Origin: Gracilaria domingensis
Taxonomy: Eukaryota > Rhodophyta > Florideophyceae > Gracilariales > Gracilariaceae
Length of the DNA stretch: 64,000 nucleotides
Assembly (NCBI GenBank): GCA_022539475.1
Contig: VCMS01000011.1
Location: forward strand, 310,001-374,000
Reading direction: 5' to 3'
Positions 40,086 through 50,264 of the stretch are shown here, piece after piece (within the stretch, counting starts at the first letter, position 1; the number at the start of each line of letters is the position of its first letter). A program made the translations under genes and the position numbers. Under the pieces are notes generated by a model. The model saw nothing but the letters and a program-made list of their open reading frames with translations. It was not told where the DNA came from and made no database searches.

Positions 40086-40925
40086 AGCTTTATGTCGAGT
40101 ATCACCATCAGCATCGATTACTTTCACATATGTTTCTTTCATGCCGTAGCAGAACTACTTTCTTCACGAAATATTATACTTGGTAGGCGATTGTGCTTCG
40201 TGTGGAACTTCTGAACTGTGCTGCGGTTTCAATGTTGCTACGTCTTGTACCAAATAGGGCCAAAGTATACTCTCTTGTTCCATTTGAAGGCTGGTAATAA
40301 TGATATAACACCTATAAGGAACTCAGGACTTCCAACAGCCATCTCTCCAGAGTTTGCACCCAGCTTTGGAAGCTGAGATATGGTTTGTAGTGTGACACTA
40401 TCTTTTGAGAATCCAAATGTTTGTGGAATGTAAGCTTTCCAATGTTTTGGGTCCAAGTCCTTGGGAAAACAGCACTCTGAGTAATTGTAACGACCGTGTG
40501 TCGACGCTACGCTACTCGGAACCTTCTTGAAAGACGATCTTGGCTGTTGTAGGAACAGAGCTTTACATCTAATTGGTGGCCGACAGAGATCCAAATATCA
40601 TGTTGATCATGAGAGCCTCTTCAAAGTAATGCTCCGGTTGGAAGAAGGCACTAATGCTCGAGAGAGATGTGTCGCATGGCCTGAAGACTTTTCCTCGTCA
40701 ACTTGGCGAAAAAATTCCCCCTACCTGCTAGAGCTCAGCGTTTGGAGCAAGGTCCGATTTTGGGAGTGAAGCTGTTGTATTGATCTATCTTCTTCTTATT
40801 TGTTGCGGACAGCAACTGTGATGGGTTCTTGTCTGTCTTCTTTGGATATCCATTTGGCGTACGTGAGATAGTCAGATGATTAGAAAATTTGAGATGGTCT
40901 TCCATGTGAGAGAGCGTTCCTTTTT
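40086..40925. other. Gene-free interval in the LINE-rich stretch
   Basis: No gene supported. A (CTT)n-type tail at about 40789 followed by TTGTTGCGGACAGC resembles the reverse complement of the LINE 3' end at 41440 and may be a further short copy. Confidence 0.35.
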
Positions 40926-41092
40926 CTTCTTCTTCTTCTTTAGTATGGTCTGCAACTCCTTATTACGAAGAAGCAGGAAAACTACGCTAAACTAGAGGTA
41001 ATTTTCTCTCCTTAAGAAGGCCAAAAATTTCGACGGGTATTGCTTAATCAAGACTAACAGTGGTTTCTCTTCTCGCTCTCATGAGTTAGGGA
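40926..41092 (-). mobile_element. LINE 3' fragment with (AAG)n tail
   Basis: Begins on the plus strand with CTTCTTCTTCTTCTT, then about 85 bases closely matching the reverse complement of 12899-12985, then sequence aligning to the 3' coding end of the LINE at 38760. Possible but imperfect target duplication: GAGCGTTCCTTTTT on the left (40912-40925) and GAGTGTCCTTTTT on the right (41091-41103). Confidence 0.6.
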
Positions 41093-41295
41093 GTGTCCTT
41101 TTTATAGAAACGCTCTATAATAAACTGGAATTAGGTTATTCTACCATAAGGAGAAAGAGAGAGCAACTAACATTAGGTTGAAATAACGTAGATCGAAAGG
41201 TTCGAAGCACAGGGCGCCGTTTGTACAACTCAGTGCCATGTAGCGTAGGAGCAATTCTGGAACGTGACATATACAGCAACTGGATCATCTAGTTG

Positions 41296-41337
41296 TTGAT
41301 GTCTATCCTCTTCTTCTTCTTCTTCTTGATGTCTATC
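41296..41337 (-). repeat. (CTT)6 flanked by 12-bp direct repeats
   Basis: TTGATGTCTATC at 41296-41307 and again at 41326-41337 enclose 18 bases of CTT repeat. It looks like a LINE insertion consisting of only the tail, with its target duplication; a 30-bp tandem duplication is the alternative. Confidence 0.6.
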
Positions 41338-41370
41338 ACTCTCAGATCGGTTGTAATGTGAACAAAATTG

Positions 41371-41455
41371 GCCTTTCTGACGAGAGAAAGCTTTCTGTAA
41401 CGATAGTTTTACTAGATCCTAGGAATTAGAGGATGTTGTCCGCATTAAAGAAGAA
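41371..41455 (+). mobile_element. 85-base LINE 3' end with perfect 13-bp target duplication
   Basis: Flanked by GTGAACAAAATTG on both sides (41358-41370 and 41456-41468). The 85 bases match the reverse complement of the 3' UTR at 38700-38780 and end in AAAGAAGAA. The perfect duplication suggests it is younger than the copy at 12899. Confidence 0.75.
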
Positions 41456-41468
41456 GTGAACAAAATTG

Positions 41469-42514
41469 TTTGCCCATGTGTTCTGTCACTCTCCTCTGGC
41501 ATTTCCTTTTCTTGAGGGAAAGTATAAAAGTTGTGTGTTTCAAACAACAACACGCTGAACTTCAGAAGATTTTCTTGCTCGTTTGGCGGGAATACGCGAG
41601 ACTTTTCTGTCGCACACGAGACGCTGTCTCGGTGCTCTTCGGCGACCATCTGAAATTACAGCTGACTTCTCTCGCTAGGTGTTTCAAGGTGAATTGTTTC
41701 TAGTTTACTGTACAAGGGCAGATACAAGGATACGAATATGAGCGGGACGCAACAAACCATCATTAACTCTCTCAAGGCCCCCCATCTTTTGGTCACAAGA
41801 TCCGGCAGAGATAAAGAGTGGCAATGTTTGTGGTCGTAAACAAAGGGGGTAGTTGGTTCCATCTAGTTTTCTCTTTAATAGATAGCCACCGCGAACGACT
41901 CCCTCTCAATCAGAGTGACAGGGTAGCCAGTTATGAGCAGTTCGGAAATGGGGCTTTAGGTTTCGTTAGGTTGGAATTGGTAGCCGCAAGCACTTGATTC
42001 AGTGTGATTGAAAGAATAGTAACCAAGCGTCGGTGTTATCTCCGAGATAGTTTGCAGCATAGAATCGTTATGTTGCTCTAAGATCCAGACCAGGAAAGTT
42101 GTGCTCATGGTGCTTATGATGCTCAAGGTGCTACAAAAGAGCACAGAGAAGGTTCAGCGTCAAGGGCCAGAACTGTTGTGGAGCAGTATATTTGACAGCT
42201 TGTCGCGGTGACATGCAATCGCAAAGAGATGGAAACGCCCTTGAAGTTTGACATCGAAAGTTAGCTATGATCGTGCTCTCTCTCCCTCCATTTCCTCACT
42301 TCTTTCGAGAGGTTTGTCACGTGGACTGCGCCGGGATGTACGTACAGGTTGTCGTTCAAGGCCCGCCCCATCGTCAGAATCGTGGCGTTCCGCTGTAAGT
42401 ATGTAGATATCCGCACGGCATTGGTAAGTAAATTCATCAAATTCATGTTGGTTAGCCAAGTTTCTCATACGCCACAATGATCGTACAGCCGAAGAAGGAG
42501 CATAGATGAGCATG
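41469..42514. other. Spacer upstream of PP2C 3' end
   Basis: No supported gene. Short frames on both strands, none protein-like. Confidence 0.35.
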
Positions 42515-43633
42515 CTATAATGGCTGTCTCGGACGATGGAACCGCACCACAATCGCCGAAATATCATCAATAGTTTCACCACCATTCGCATACCATAAAG
42601 TAGCAGCGCGTCTGACAAGGGCCTCTGAAATACGTTGAGCACTTCTTTCTCCATGGGCAGCTATGAATTCAACCACATCCTGATTAGACATGACATTCCA
42701 AAGACCATCAGTTGCTACCACAAGAAATTGATCCTGTTCAGTGAGTTTGTAGGAAGTTATCTCCGGTTCACTTGACACTATGCCCGAAAGAATAGAGTCA
42801 CCGATCACACGAGACACAGACAAACCGGGTAGGCGTTTGTCTTTAAGCCAAATCCGAGCTGGTCCCGTGTCAAGACCGGCCGGAGTCCATCGCTCGACGC
42901 GACCGCCAGCGTTCTCAATACGCTTTCGTTCCCGTGGGACTGACGGAACGTGGTCCTCGGTAAGCGGGACAGGGACTATGAGACCATTGCGCAAGGTGCC
43001 CACAATAATCCTAGAATCGCCAAGATTTGCACATGTGACATATCCCTTGTGAACCGCAGCTGCGGCCAGAGTGGTGCCAGTCATGAAACAGTCCAACTTG
43101 GCTGTTCTGACGGAGGCGGCGGTGCGCCTACACGAGTACTGCAACGCTGTTCCTACCGAGGCGGGCTTGTGCGACAAAGCAGCTTTGAATTGACGGGTGA
43201 ACTGCTGGGCAACAAAGGCAGACATGCGATGACCATGCTTGCCGTGTGCGTCGAAAACAGCGAAGAGAGATACGGCCTGGTGTGGATCTGGGAGCGGTAG
43301 AACGACGGCAAGCGAGTCTTGGTTGAGGGGTGAGGGAGACAAGAGCTGCCAGCCCGTGCGCGACCTGAAGCCAACCTCCAGACGCAGAGCGGCCTCCTGA
43401 CGACGAATGCAAACAAGACGGCGCTTCGAGGCGGAGAGGTCTTCCTGCGGGAGGGTGACGTGATGCGGGTGCGTTCGATGCGGGCGCGGAGTGGGTGGGT
43501 GAGGGGAAGTGGTCGTCGAGGGCGATGGTGATGGCGAAGGCGAGGGCGATGGCGATGCGGACGATGCCAGCGACGGCGACAACGACGGAATAAGCCGCGA
43601 AGGAAGGTAAATACGAAGATCAAAGCAGGACAT
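42515..43633 (-). CDS. PP2C-type Ser/Thr protein phosphatase
   Basis: 372 residues from ATG 43633; the frame stays open to 44137 but without ATG. The first 80 residues are Ser/Pro and His rich (a SPSPSP run), low complexity. The PPM domain then shows FAVFDAHGKHGH (family DGHGG region, metal-binding Asp kept), MTGTTLAAAAV, ANLGDSR, LTEDHVPSVPRERKRIENAGG, LSVSRVIGD, VVATDGLWNVMSNQDVV and the closing DDISAIVV with the metal-binding Asp. It should be an active Mn/Mg-dependent phosphatase. The GC-rich upstream island (2.7 kb) is shared with the divergent PH-kinase. Confidence 0.88.
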   Translation of the reverse strand: MSCFDLRIYLPSRLIPSLSPSLASSASPSPSPSPSPSPSTTTSPHPPTPRPHRTHPHHVTLPQEDLSASKRRLVCIRRQEAALRLEVGFRSRTGWQLLSPSPLNQDSLAVVLPLPDPHQAVSLFAVFDAHGKHGHRMSAFVAQQFTRQFKAALSHKPASVGTALQYSCRRTAASVRTAKLDCFMTGTTLAAAAVHKGYVTCANLGDSRIIVGTLRNGLIVPVPLTEDHVPSVPRERKRIENAGGRVERWTPAGLDTGPARIWLKDKRLPGLSVSRVIGDSILSGIVSSEPEITSYKLTEQDQFLVVATDGLWNVMSNQDVVEFIAAHGERSAQRISEALVRRAATLWYANGGETIDDISAIVVRFHRPRQPL

Positions 43634-46322
43634 GGCAAAACAATCAGCGCAGCAAGACAGCCGAGGCACAGAGAGGGGACAGCCGAGGCGCAGAGACGGG
43701 ACGAAGATGTGCGCGAACAACGTGGAGCAAGGACGGCGTCGTTCTGAGCGGCGGCCGCCAACACGGCAGTGCACAGCGGGGCACGTCAATTGGAAAGACA
43801 GCGGCGTGAGTGCTATCTTTTGCGGGCGCAGATTGTATCTACCGACGGTATCGCTGCGGCTGACGGGCGCGCACGCGCAATGATTGGTGGCGCCGGGCCT
43901 GGCACACACGCCGCACGCCGCTGCTCCGGCGCGGCAAGCACTGCTGACTGCGCTGTGGGCTGTGGCGGCCGTTTTTTTGGGCCGCTCGCGAGCGTGCCGC
44001 TGAGCCGCAACCGACGGGCGCGCGCGCGGCGCACGTGAGCGCGCGCGTCTGCGCGCGGCGGGCGTGGACAGGCGATGGCCATTGCTACGCTTGCTGAGGC
44101 TGTGGACCTGCGACGGCGGTTGGTCCGCCGTGATCAATCACACGGCTGCTCGGCGCCTCTGTGGCGAGTGCTGCTGCGAATCACGTCAGTGTTGACTGCA
44201 GAGCTGGCTTCGCAGGGAGCCGCCCAGGCTGAGCGCTGACGTTAGAAAGCGTATCTTTTCGTACGGCCGGGCTCGGAGCGCGGGTGCGCGCGATGGCCAC
44301 CACAGGCGCGGTGCGTGTCGGCGGCGCTGAGGACGCTCGCGAGGCGGGCGCGCGGCGCGGCGCGGCCGCGCGCGTGTTCAACACGCCGTGTGGGTGCGTC
44401 GCGGAGTGCGCGCTGCGTGGCGCGTCTCGCGATGCGGCGCGGAGGTGGACTCCTCAGGTGCTTCGGTGCTCCGGAGCGCTGCCAATGACGTGATCTGATC
44501 TCAAAAGGGTATCCGAAATTTTGTCTCAGCGTTGCCCTCATCCGTCATCGTTTGCCGCCACATGACCACCGCGCGCCGCGCGGAAGACGCTTCGCCCCTG
44601 CTTCCGCCGGCGGCGGTCGTGAGATTGGCGAGGTTTTGTCGTACGGAGCAGATACAGGTGCAACGAGTCAGCGCAAAGATCAGCGATGGCTGCTGTTTCA
44701 TACACGATGACTACTGCAAAGGTACTGTAGCGCCCTGTACCCGTCGGATGATCCCATCGAGTGCGTGGAGACGCGTACCAATGAAGCTGTAATGGGGAGC
44801 GTCCAAAGCTTTGCGGCATGGCGCACAGCTCAGGGAGTAAGCGAACGGCGACGACCAAGTCAAGTCGGTCATCATCATGATGCACGAGCACAATTCAAGG
44901 CGGCAGCAACGCGGCAGTGTGAGCAGGTAGTACGGTTTACGCACGGGGCGGGAGAAGGCATGACCAGCCTCAAGCTTGCTGTTCTCAAGCGATGTGTAAT
45001 GTGCTCAACATGCTACTGTAACAGTTACATGGCTCAACCGAATTGCATGCGGCCATTCTATAGGCCATTCGGGCATGCATGGTTCGCTCCATCGAGGATT
45101 GGCATGGCAAACAAGCGCCTGCTTTGGAAACCGGCGAAAGGTTTTGAAGCTTTGTCTAGCTCGCGCGAGATGGACAACGTGTAGCGTTGATACATAACAA
45201 GTATCTTATGTGTTGCGCGCGAGATGCGACGTGTTCTGTTACGCACAACTGGCGCCCATCAGCATGTTGCGGTGAAACGCGATCTCGCCCGGCCGAACGA
45301 CGTGAGCGCCCCAACATTCGAGCTGCCGTCGTATCCGACCCGTGCGGCGAAGGTGAAGGACTGCGAAGTTGAAGAAGGACGGAGAACGCACGCGGGCACT
45401 GTAAAACACTCTGTATCAAGACACACTCACAGTGCGCAGTGCATACGACGGTACACGCGCAGGAGTGCTCGCGCACGCACGGGCGGGCCAACTGCATGCG
45501 CGCATCACTGTATACAGTCGAACACGTGCAGCAGTTTGTCGCCCCCCGCCTCGCGCGTTGCGCGCGGCCACGCACCGCGCGCGCCAGCGCTGCGGCGGCG
45601 GCGGCGGCGCGCGCGCGCGCGCACGCGGCGCGCACGCGCTGTCCCACCGCCGCGCGCGCGCCGCGCCTGCGCTTTCGCGCAGTGGCGCAAAGCGCCACGG
45701 AAAGCGCCCAAACAAACGCGCCGCGCAGCCCGCCGCGCAGCCCGCGCTGCGTCGTCCTGCTCGTCCGTGGGTTGCCCGCCCTTCCTTCCGCCACGCGCTC
45801 GCCCTCCCCGTCGCGCGTCGCGCCGTCCCGCTTGAAACGTTGCCGTGCGAGACGCACTGCCCACTTGGTCGCTCTCGCGTCTGCCGTGCGATCACGCTCC
45901 CCCTCTTGTTTTAGCCGTCCGCCGCGTAGATACCCGTCGCCCTCTCTCGCACTCGAGACTGCCTTGTCCAGGCGCGTCTTGCCCGCTTTCAACACGCGCG
46001 CTCCCGCCTCACGCACACCCATGTCTCATTTCCCTGTTTAGCACGCGCCAGTTTGTATTCCGCCAGCCTTTGAGCTCCGCTTCACTTCCGCCTCCACGCC
46101 AAACAGCTCATCGCTTCTTCCATTTCCCGCCTTTATCCTCCCTCGTTGCGCTCTAGCCCGTGCGTCGACCCCGCTGTCCCCTTTTTCCTCATACTGTCCG
46201 CACCGCACCACCGCTTAGCCCGCACTCTCTTCTTTCCACCCCTTGCCTTGTGTCCTCCTTCACACCCACCCCTTCCGCTCCCTTCCGCTCCTTCCCCTAT
46301 CCCATCGCCCTCTTACCACCAC
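43634..46322. other. GC-rich divergent island between PP2C and PH-kinase
   Basis: 2.7 kb, without a supported gene though frames are open by base composition. It contains CCAAT on the minus strand (ATTGG 43884-43888), CACGTG at 44032 and 45523, and a stretch of alternating GC/GCAC dinucleotides at 45608-45640 that could adopt Z-DNA. A CT-rich tract (46180-46320) leads to the kinase ATG. Confidence 0.45.
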
Positions 46323-48236
46323 ATGGATTCCACCTCCTTTTCATTCGACCGCCGCTTCAGTGGCTCTACCGCCGAAGGCTTCGGCTCCGATCGCCCCATT
46401 GCAGACGAACGCTTCTCAAGCTATCATGAATCACTGCCCTTCTCTTCCACATCCTTCAACCCGTCGTCCTCCTCCTCCAACGCTACCACCAAGGTGCTTC
46501 CCAAGTCTCCCGTCGCTGTTCTCTCCGGCCCCATCCGTTCCTTTGCGGGATGGGCGCTCGTCAAGTTTGGCAAACTCTCACGCTCCTCTCGTCGATGGGT
46601 TCTCCTTCACTCGTGCGTACTCTCCATAGCAGCTTCCCAAGTCACTCGTCACTCTTCGTCCGCTCAGCTTACCGTTCAACTCGTTGGGGCCAGTGCAACT
46701 TTGGTCCCCATGCGAATGGAATGCCAGGTTCGCACAAAGACCCATCGCCTCATCTTTCTATTTGGCTCAGAGAGCGATATGCGCTGCTTCAAGGCTGCCT
46801 TTGAGTATGCCAACAGGTCCATAGACCGCTTTTACAAACTGCTTCCTCACAAACAGCTTGGAACTGGCCGTGCCTCGAAAGTAGTCTTTGCCTTCGACAC
46901 ATGTACCGGTGAACATGCTGCAGTCAAAGTCATTAACAAGGACAACGCCCGCCTCACAGACCGCGAATTCGCAGAGCGCGAGGTCATGATGCGCATGTCG
47001 GTCCGCCATCCCTGCATAGTGCAAACGCTTGATATATTCGAATCTCCGCTCGACCTGTTTGTAGTAATGGAACTTATGCCTGGAGGCTCTATCGACAGAC
47101 GTATGAATCAGTTCAATATGCCTATATCCGAACCAAATGCCGCCATCATCATGCAGCGTCTCTTCACCGCCCTGTCATTCCTGCATTCTCGCGATATTGT
47201 CCACAGGAATGTCAAGCCGGAGAATCTGTTCTTAGATCTTACAAACGAATATGAGTGGGCGCACACTGCGAAACTTTCAGACTTCAGTTTGGCATGTTTC
47301 TTAGATGACCCAGATTCCGGCATGCAGGTTGTCGGTACCCCCGAGTTTCTTGCACCAGAGGCTTCTATCATGTCTTTTACAGCCGAAGGTGATCGTCGCG
47401 TTGTGTTTGGCACTGAAGTCGATATGTGGGCTGCCGGTGTGTCGTTGTACAATCTGCTGACAAAAGAGCTTCCCTTCGAGGGTCAATACCCCCCTGATGT
47501 CTTTAAGAAAGCCCGCAGTGGAATGGTTCAGTTTCCGAAGAAGACAAACAAGAGGCTATCAATTGAAGCTATTTCTCTCATAAAAGCTTTGCTGAATGTT
47601 GACCGGCGGAAACGACCCACTGCAACCACTGCGCTCTTGCACCCATGGTTCGAGATGCACCTTACCGAAGAGGAGGAACTGAACAGGCGGTTTTCATCAG
47701 TTTTGAAAAAGGAGATATATAGCGGTGACCTCATATCTAAGTTCCGCAGTGTTGCGCAAGCATTTATGTTCTGCAATCGACTGGTCAGGTGCACTCCAGG
47801 CGCGAACGTCACGCGTGCGCCCAGGAGTTTCATGCAGTTTGAATTCAATGTCTCATCGGTCTGCATTGCGCCAGAACGCCTCCGGCTTCCAAATTTGCAA
47901 TCAGATGTGAGACCAGGGGGTTCAGCAAACCCGGACAAAAGCGGTACTGTACTATCACGATTAAGCTCTGCGTCGACTGTTAAGACTGGCAGTAGTAGCG
48001 CCGGAACTGACTCTGCTTCGTCCCGAAACGCCCTTCGGAAAGATATCCCAAACTTTGAAACGAACGGTAACCCCAACGAACTTGTATTTCCGAGCGAAGG
48101 TCCTGATCCCGTTAGCTTTGAATTTCGAAGTGTGATTGGTATGCACCGTCTTATGAAAGACACGGCGGACATGGCCGAAAGAGAACGGGCAGAGGGTGTC
48201 TCGAACTCATGGTTTTGGAACAATAAGAAGAGATGA
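46323..48236 (+). CDS. PH-domain protein kinase homologue, probable pseudokinase
   Basis: 637 residues, single exon, start at ATG 46323 after a CT-rich leader. Ser-rich N-terminus, then a PH-like domain at about 70-165 (GPIRSFAGWALVKFG ... RRWVLLH ... LFGSESDMRCFKAAF). The kinase domain runs about 175-440 in CAMK style. The ATP lysine is present (AAVKVINK, K202) and Asp of DFG is kept (DFS, D320), but the HRD catalytic Asp is Asn: HRNVKPEN, N296. The activation segment ends GTPEFLAPE. With N at this position phosphotransfer is expected to be absent or very weak, so a scaffold role is likely. The tail (440-637) is unstructured. Confidence 0.8.
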   Translation: MDSTSFSFDRRFSGSTAEGFGSDRPIADERFSSYHESLPFSSTSFNPSSSSSNATTKVLPKSPVAVLSGPIRSFAGWALVKFGKLSRSSRRWVLLHSCVLSIAASQVTRHSSSAQLTVQLVGASATLVPMRMECQVRTKTHRLIFLFGSESDMRCFKAAFEYANRSIDRFYKLLPHKQLGTGRASKVVFAFDTCTGEHAAVKVINKDNARLTDREFAEREVMMRMSVRHPCIVQTLDIFESPLDLFVVMELMPGGSIDRRMNQFNMPISEPNAAIIMQRLFTALSFLHSRDIVHRNVKPENLFLDLTNEYEWAHTAKLSDFSLACFLDDPDSGMQVVGTPEFLAPEASIMSFTAEGDRRVVFGTEVDMWAAGVSLYNLLTKELPFEGQYPPDVFKKARSGMVQFPKKTNKRLSIEAISLIKALLNVDRRKRPTATTALLHPWFEMHLTEEEELNRRFSSVLKKEIYSGDLISKFRSVAQAFMFCNRLVRCTPGANVTRAPRSFMQFEFNVSSVCIAPERLRLPNLQSDVRPGGSANPDKSGTVLSRLSSASTVKTGSSSAGTDSASSRNALRKDIPNFETNGNPNELVFPSEGPDPVSFEFRSVIGMHRLMKDTADMAERERAEGVSNSWFWNNKKR

Positions 48237-50264
48237 TCTTGGACTGCGATCTGCACTTTCCTTGAGCAAAGACTGAAGTCAATAATTCTTTTTCATTGCA
48301 CATGGTGACCCTTGAGATGTCTACGCTGAATGAACAACGGAATGGGAAAACTTGGGATTGCCTTAATGTATTGTGGCACTAGCTTCAGCGAGTTCGTAGA
48401 ACCAGTCGTTGTTTTGTACAGGAAGTACTGACTCCGAGAACGCCCGACAGAAGTGCGTGGGGGAACTGGAGTACTGCAGGGAGGCTTAGATCAGAACTCA
48501 GCAATTTTGTCGATAGGGCCGCCATTGTTCCTTCGCTGATGTAAAGCTTTCAAAGCCCTCTTGGGATTTGGCGATATCAATATCAAATACAAGATAATAT
48601 ATGTCTTTATTTCTGTTGTCGTCCTGGATTTGAACACTGTGTATGGGCAGTGGTACTGCCGCAGTACGTATACGTTCAGACTCCCCGCTGGTCCCTTGAA
48701 CTGTCGCCTAGAGCTGCATAAACATGCCCATGACTCGTAGCCAACGTAAGGGCTGCATTCAGCTCTACAGAGGCATGGTGGAAAACTTCTTCTCTTTTGA
48801 GGAACTCAAGTGGAAGGTTACTCTTGCACGTAATAAAAAAAAAAGAGCCGCGGTGTTGACTGTGGCTACCTTCGTATAACTGTGTCCTTAGACCTTTCTT
48901 CTCAGAGGTATCTGTTAGAAAGACCCTTCTTCGTCGACAGTCAAACACTTCTTCTCACGTAAAGATGCAACGTGCTAACCTTAAAAGCTGCCAAGCATGT
49001 ATGATCTTCCTCTCTTACGAGCAAGCCAGTTGTTTCAATCCTTCGCGCGTCATTTGATCTTGGTGTTTGAGTTCCAAAGAACTGGACACGTCGTCAGAAG
49101 ATGGCCGCTCCTATGCACAAACGATGTTTTAAAACCTCCAGCGATTGGTGGTTTGTGGTATCAAACGATTGCCGTGGAACCATTTCAACTTCACTTGATC
49201 TCTTGTTCGAGAACGGATTCCGTGTGGCTCCTCAACTTGAAGACGTCAAAATGTCCTGAGTCCGAGACCCTAACATTTTCGTGCTCCATCATGGGGATCA
49301 CGATGATCATCAGCTCAATGATTGAGAGCGTTGTCTCTGCAATCGTTCGTTGTCTGACAATCCGGCAACGCATTCTTTTTTTAGACTTGATTTGTTGCAT
49401 CATTAGATTGTGAACAAATCGATGAGATCTCATCATGTTAAGAGAACAAAGTGTCGACAAATATCATTTGATGTCAACTGAAACAAGAAGTCGTGCGTGG
49501 CATTCTGGCTTCTCTTACCTTGCTCCGACAACACAAGGTTAATAAACTGAGAAAGTTACGAACAAACCACAGCACCGAAGGTACCATAGTTTTGTATACA
49601 GTATCTGTGCTCTGAAGCAAGCTTGACAAGTTGTGTCTCATTGCTGTCTTGTCTTACGGCGTCTGTACGAAGCCGACGGCTGAATACCACCTGTAGACTC
49701 ACGTACACATAGTAGATACTCTTGCTTGGGAACTGACGAACGAGGATATAATATTCCGAGTTCTTAGATTGGAGCACTCACGAACGGGCAGAGTACAAAA
49801 ACAAAGTTTGTTCAGGTTCCTTACTATCCACAACATTATCTCCTTTTATGTAGAGTGGAGACAAATCGTGAGTTCGATTGCATTCGTATCACAAGAGGGA
49901 AGGAAACAATCCTCTGCTTCAAGGGTAAGTTGAGACATGGTTGGGGTCGACTCCTGAAACCTGAGAGCAGTTGAAGGGGAACGATACTGGTCTATGTTTA
50001 GATGCATTTTGCCTGCATACTCCGGTCTTCGTACAAACTCTATCAAGACAAACTCGAAGGTCAAAACATATACGGGAAGATAGTCATAGATGGGATTTTC
50101 TGAAGTTACAGCATAGCAGTAAGTAGAGCAAGTAGTAAGGTATGTGAAACGTATACGTGGAGGTGTCCGGTGAAGGAGAGAAGTCGCCTTCGATGCAACG
50201 GTTTGTATTACATTTTAAACACGCAAGTATTATTCACACAATCAAATCCAGTTGGGCATTGCAT
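48237..50264. other. Gene-free interval PH-kinase / UTP13
   Basis: Two kilobases between converging genes. Frames of 90 codons (48676-48948, minus) and 138 codons (48997-49413, plus) begin with ATG but show no recognisable domain and an irregular composition, so neither is called as a gene. Confidence 0.4.

Noticed and set aside
43634-44137. Upstream extension of the PP2C frame
   Set aside because: No ATG in the extension near its start; the composition is that of GC-rich promoter DNA.
44765-45184. 139-codon plus-strand frame in the PP2C/PH-kinase island
   Set aside because: ATG-initiated but mixed composition, no domain, and overlapping frames of similar length exist on both strands of this GC-rich island.
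45156-46041. Very long overlapping frames rich in Ala and Arg
   Set aside because: All three frames on each strand are open because stop codons are rare at this GC content; products are low complexity and mutually overlapping.
48620-48640. tRNA T-arm-like word near 48630
   Set aside because: Only a partial match to the B box, with no T stem, acceptor or terminator around it.
48997-49413. 138-codon plus-strand frame
   Set aside because: No recognisable domain or homologous neighbour; a minus-strand frame overlaps part of it. Not strong enough to call.
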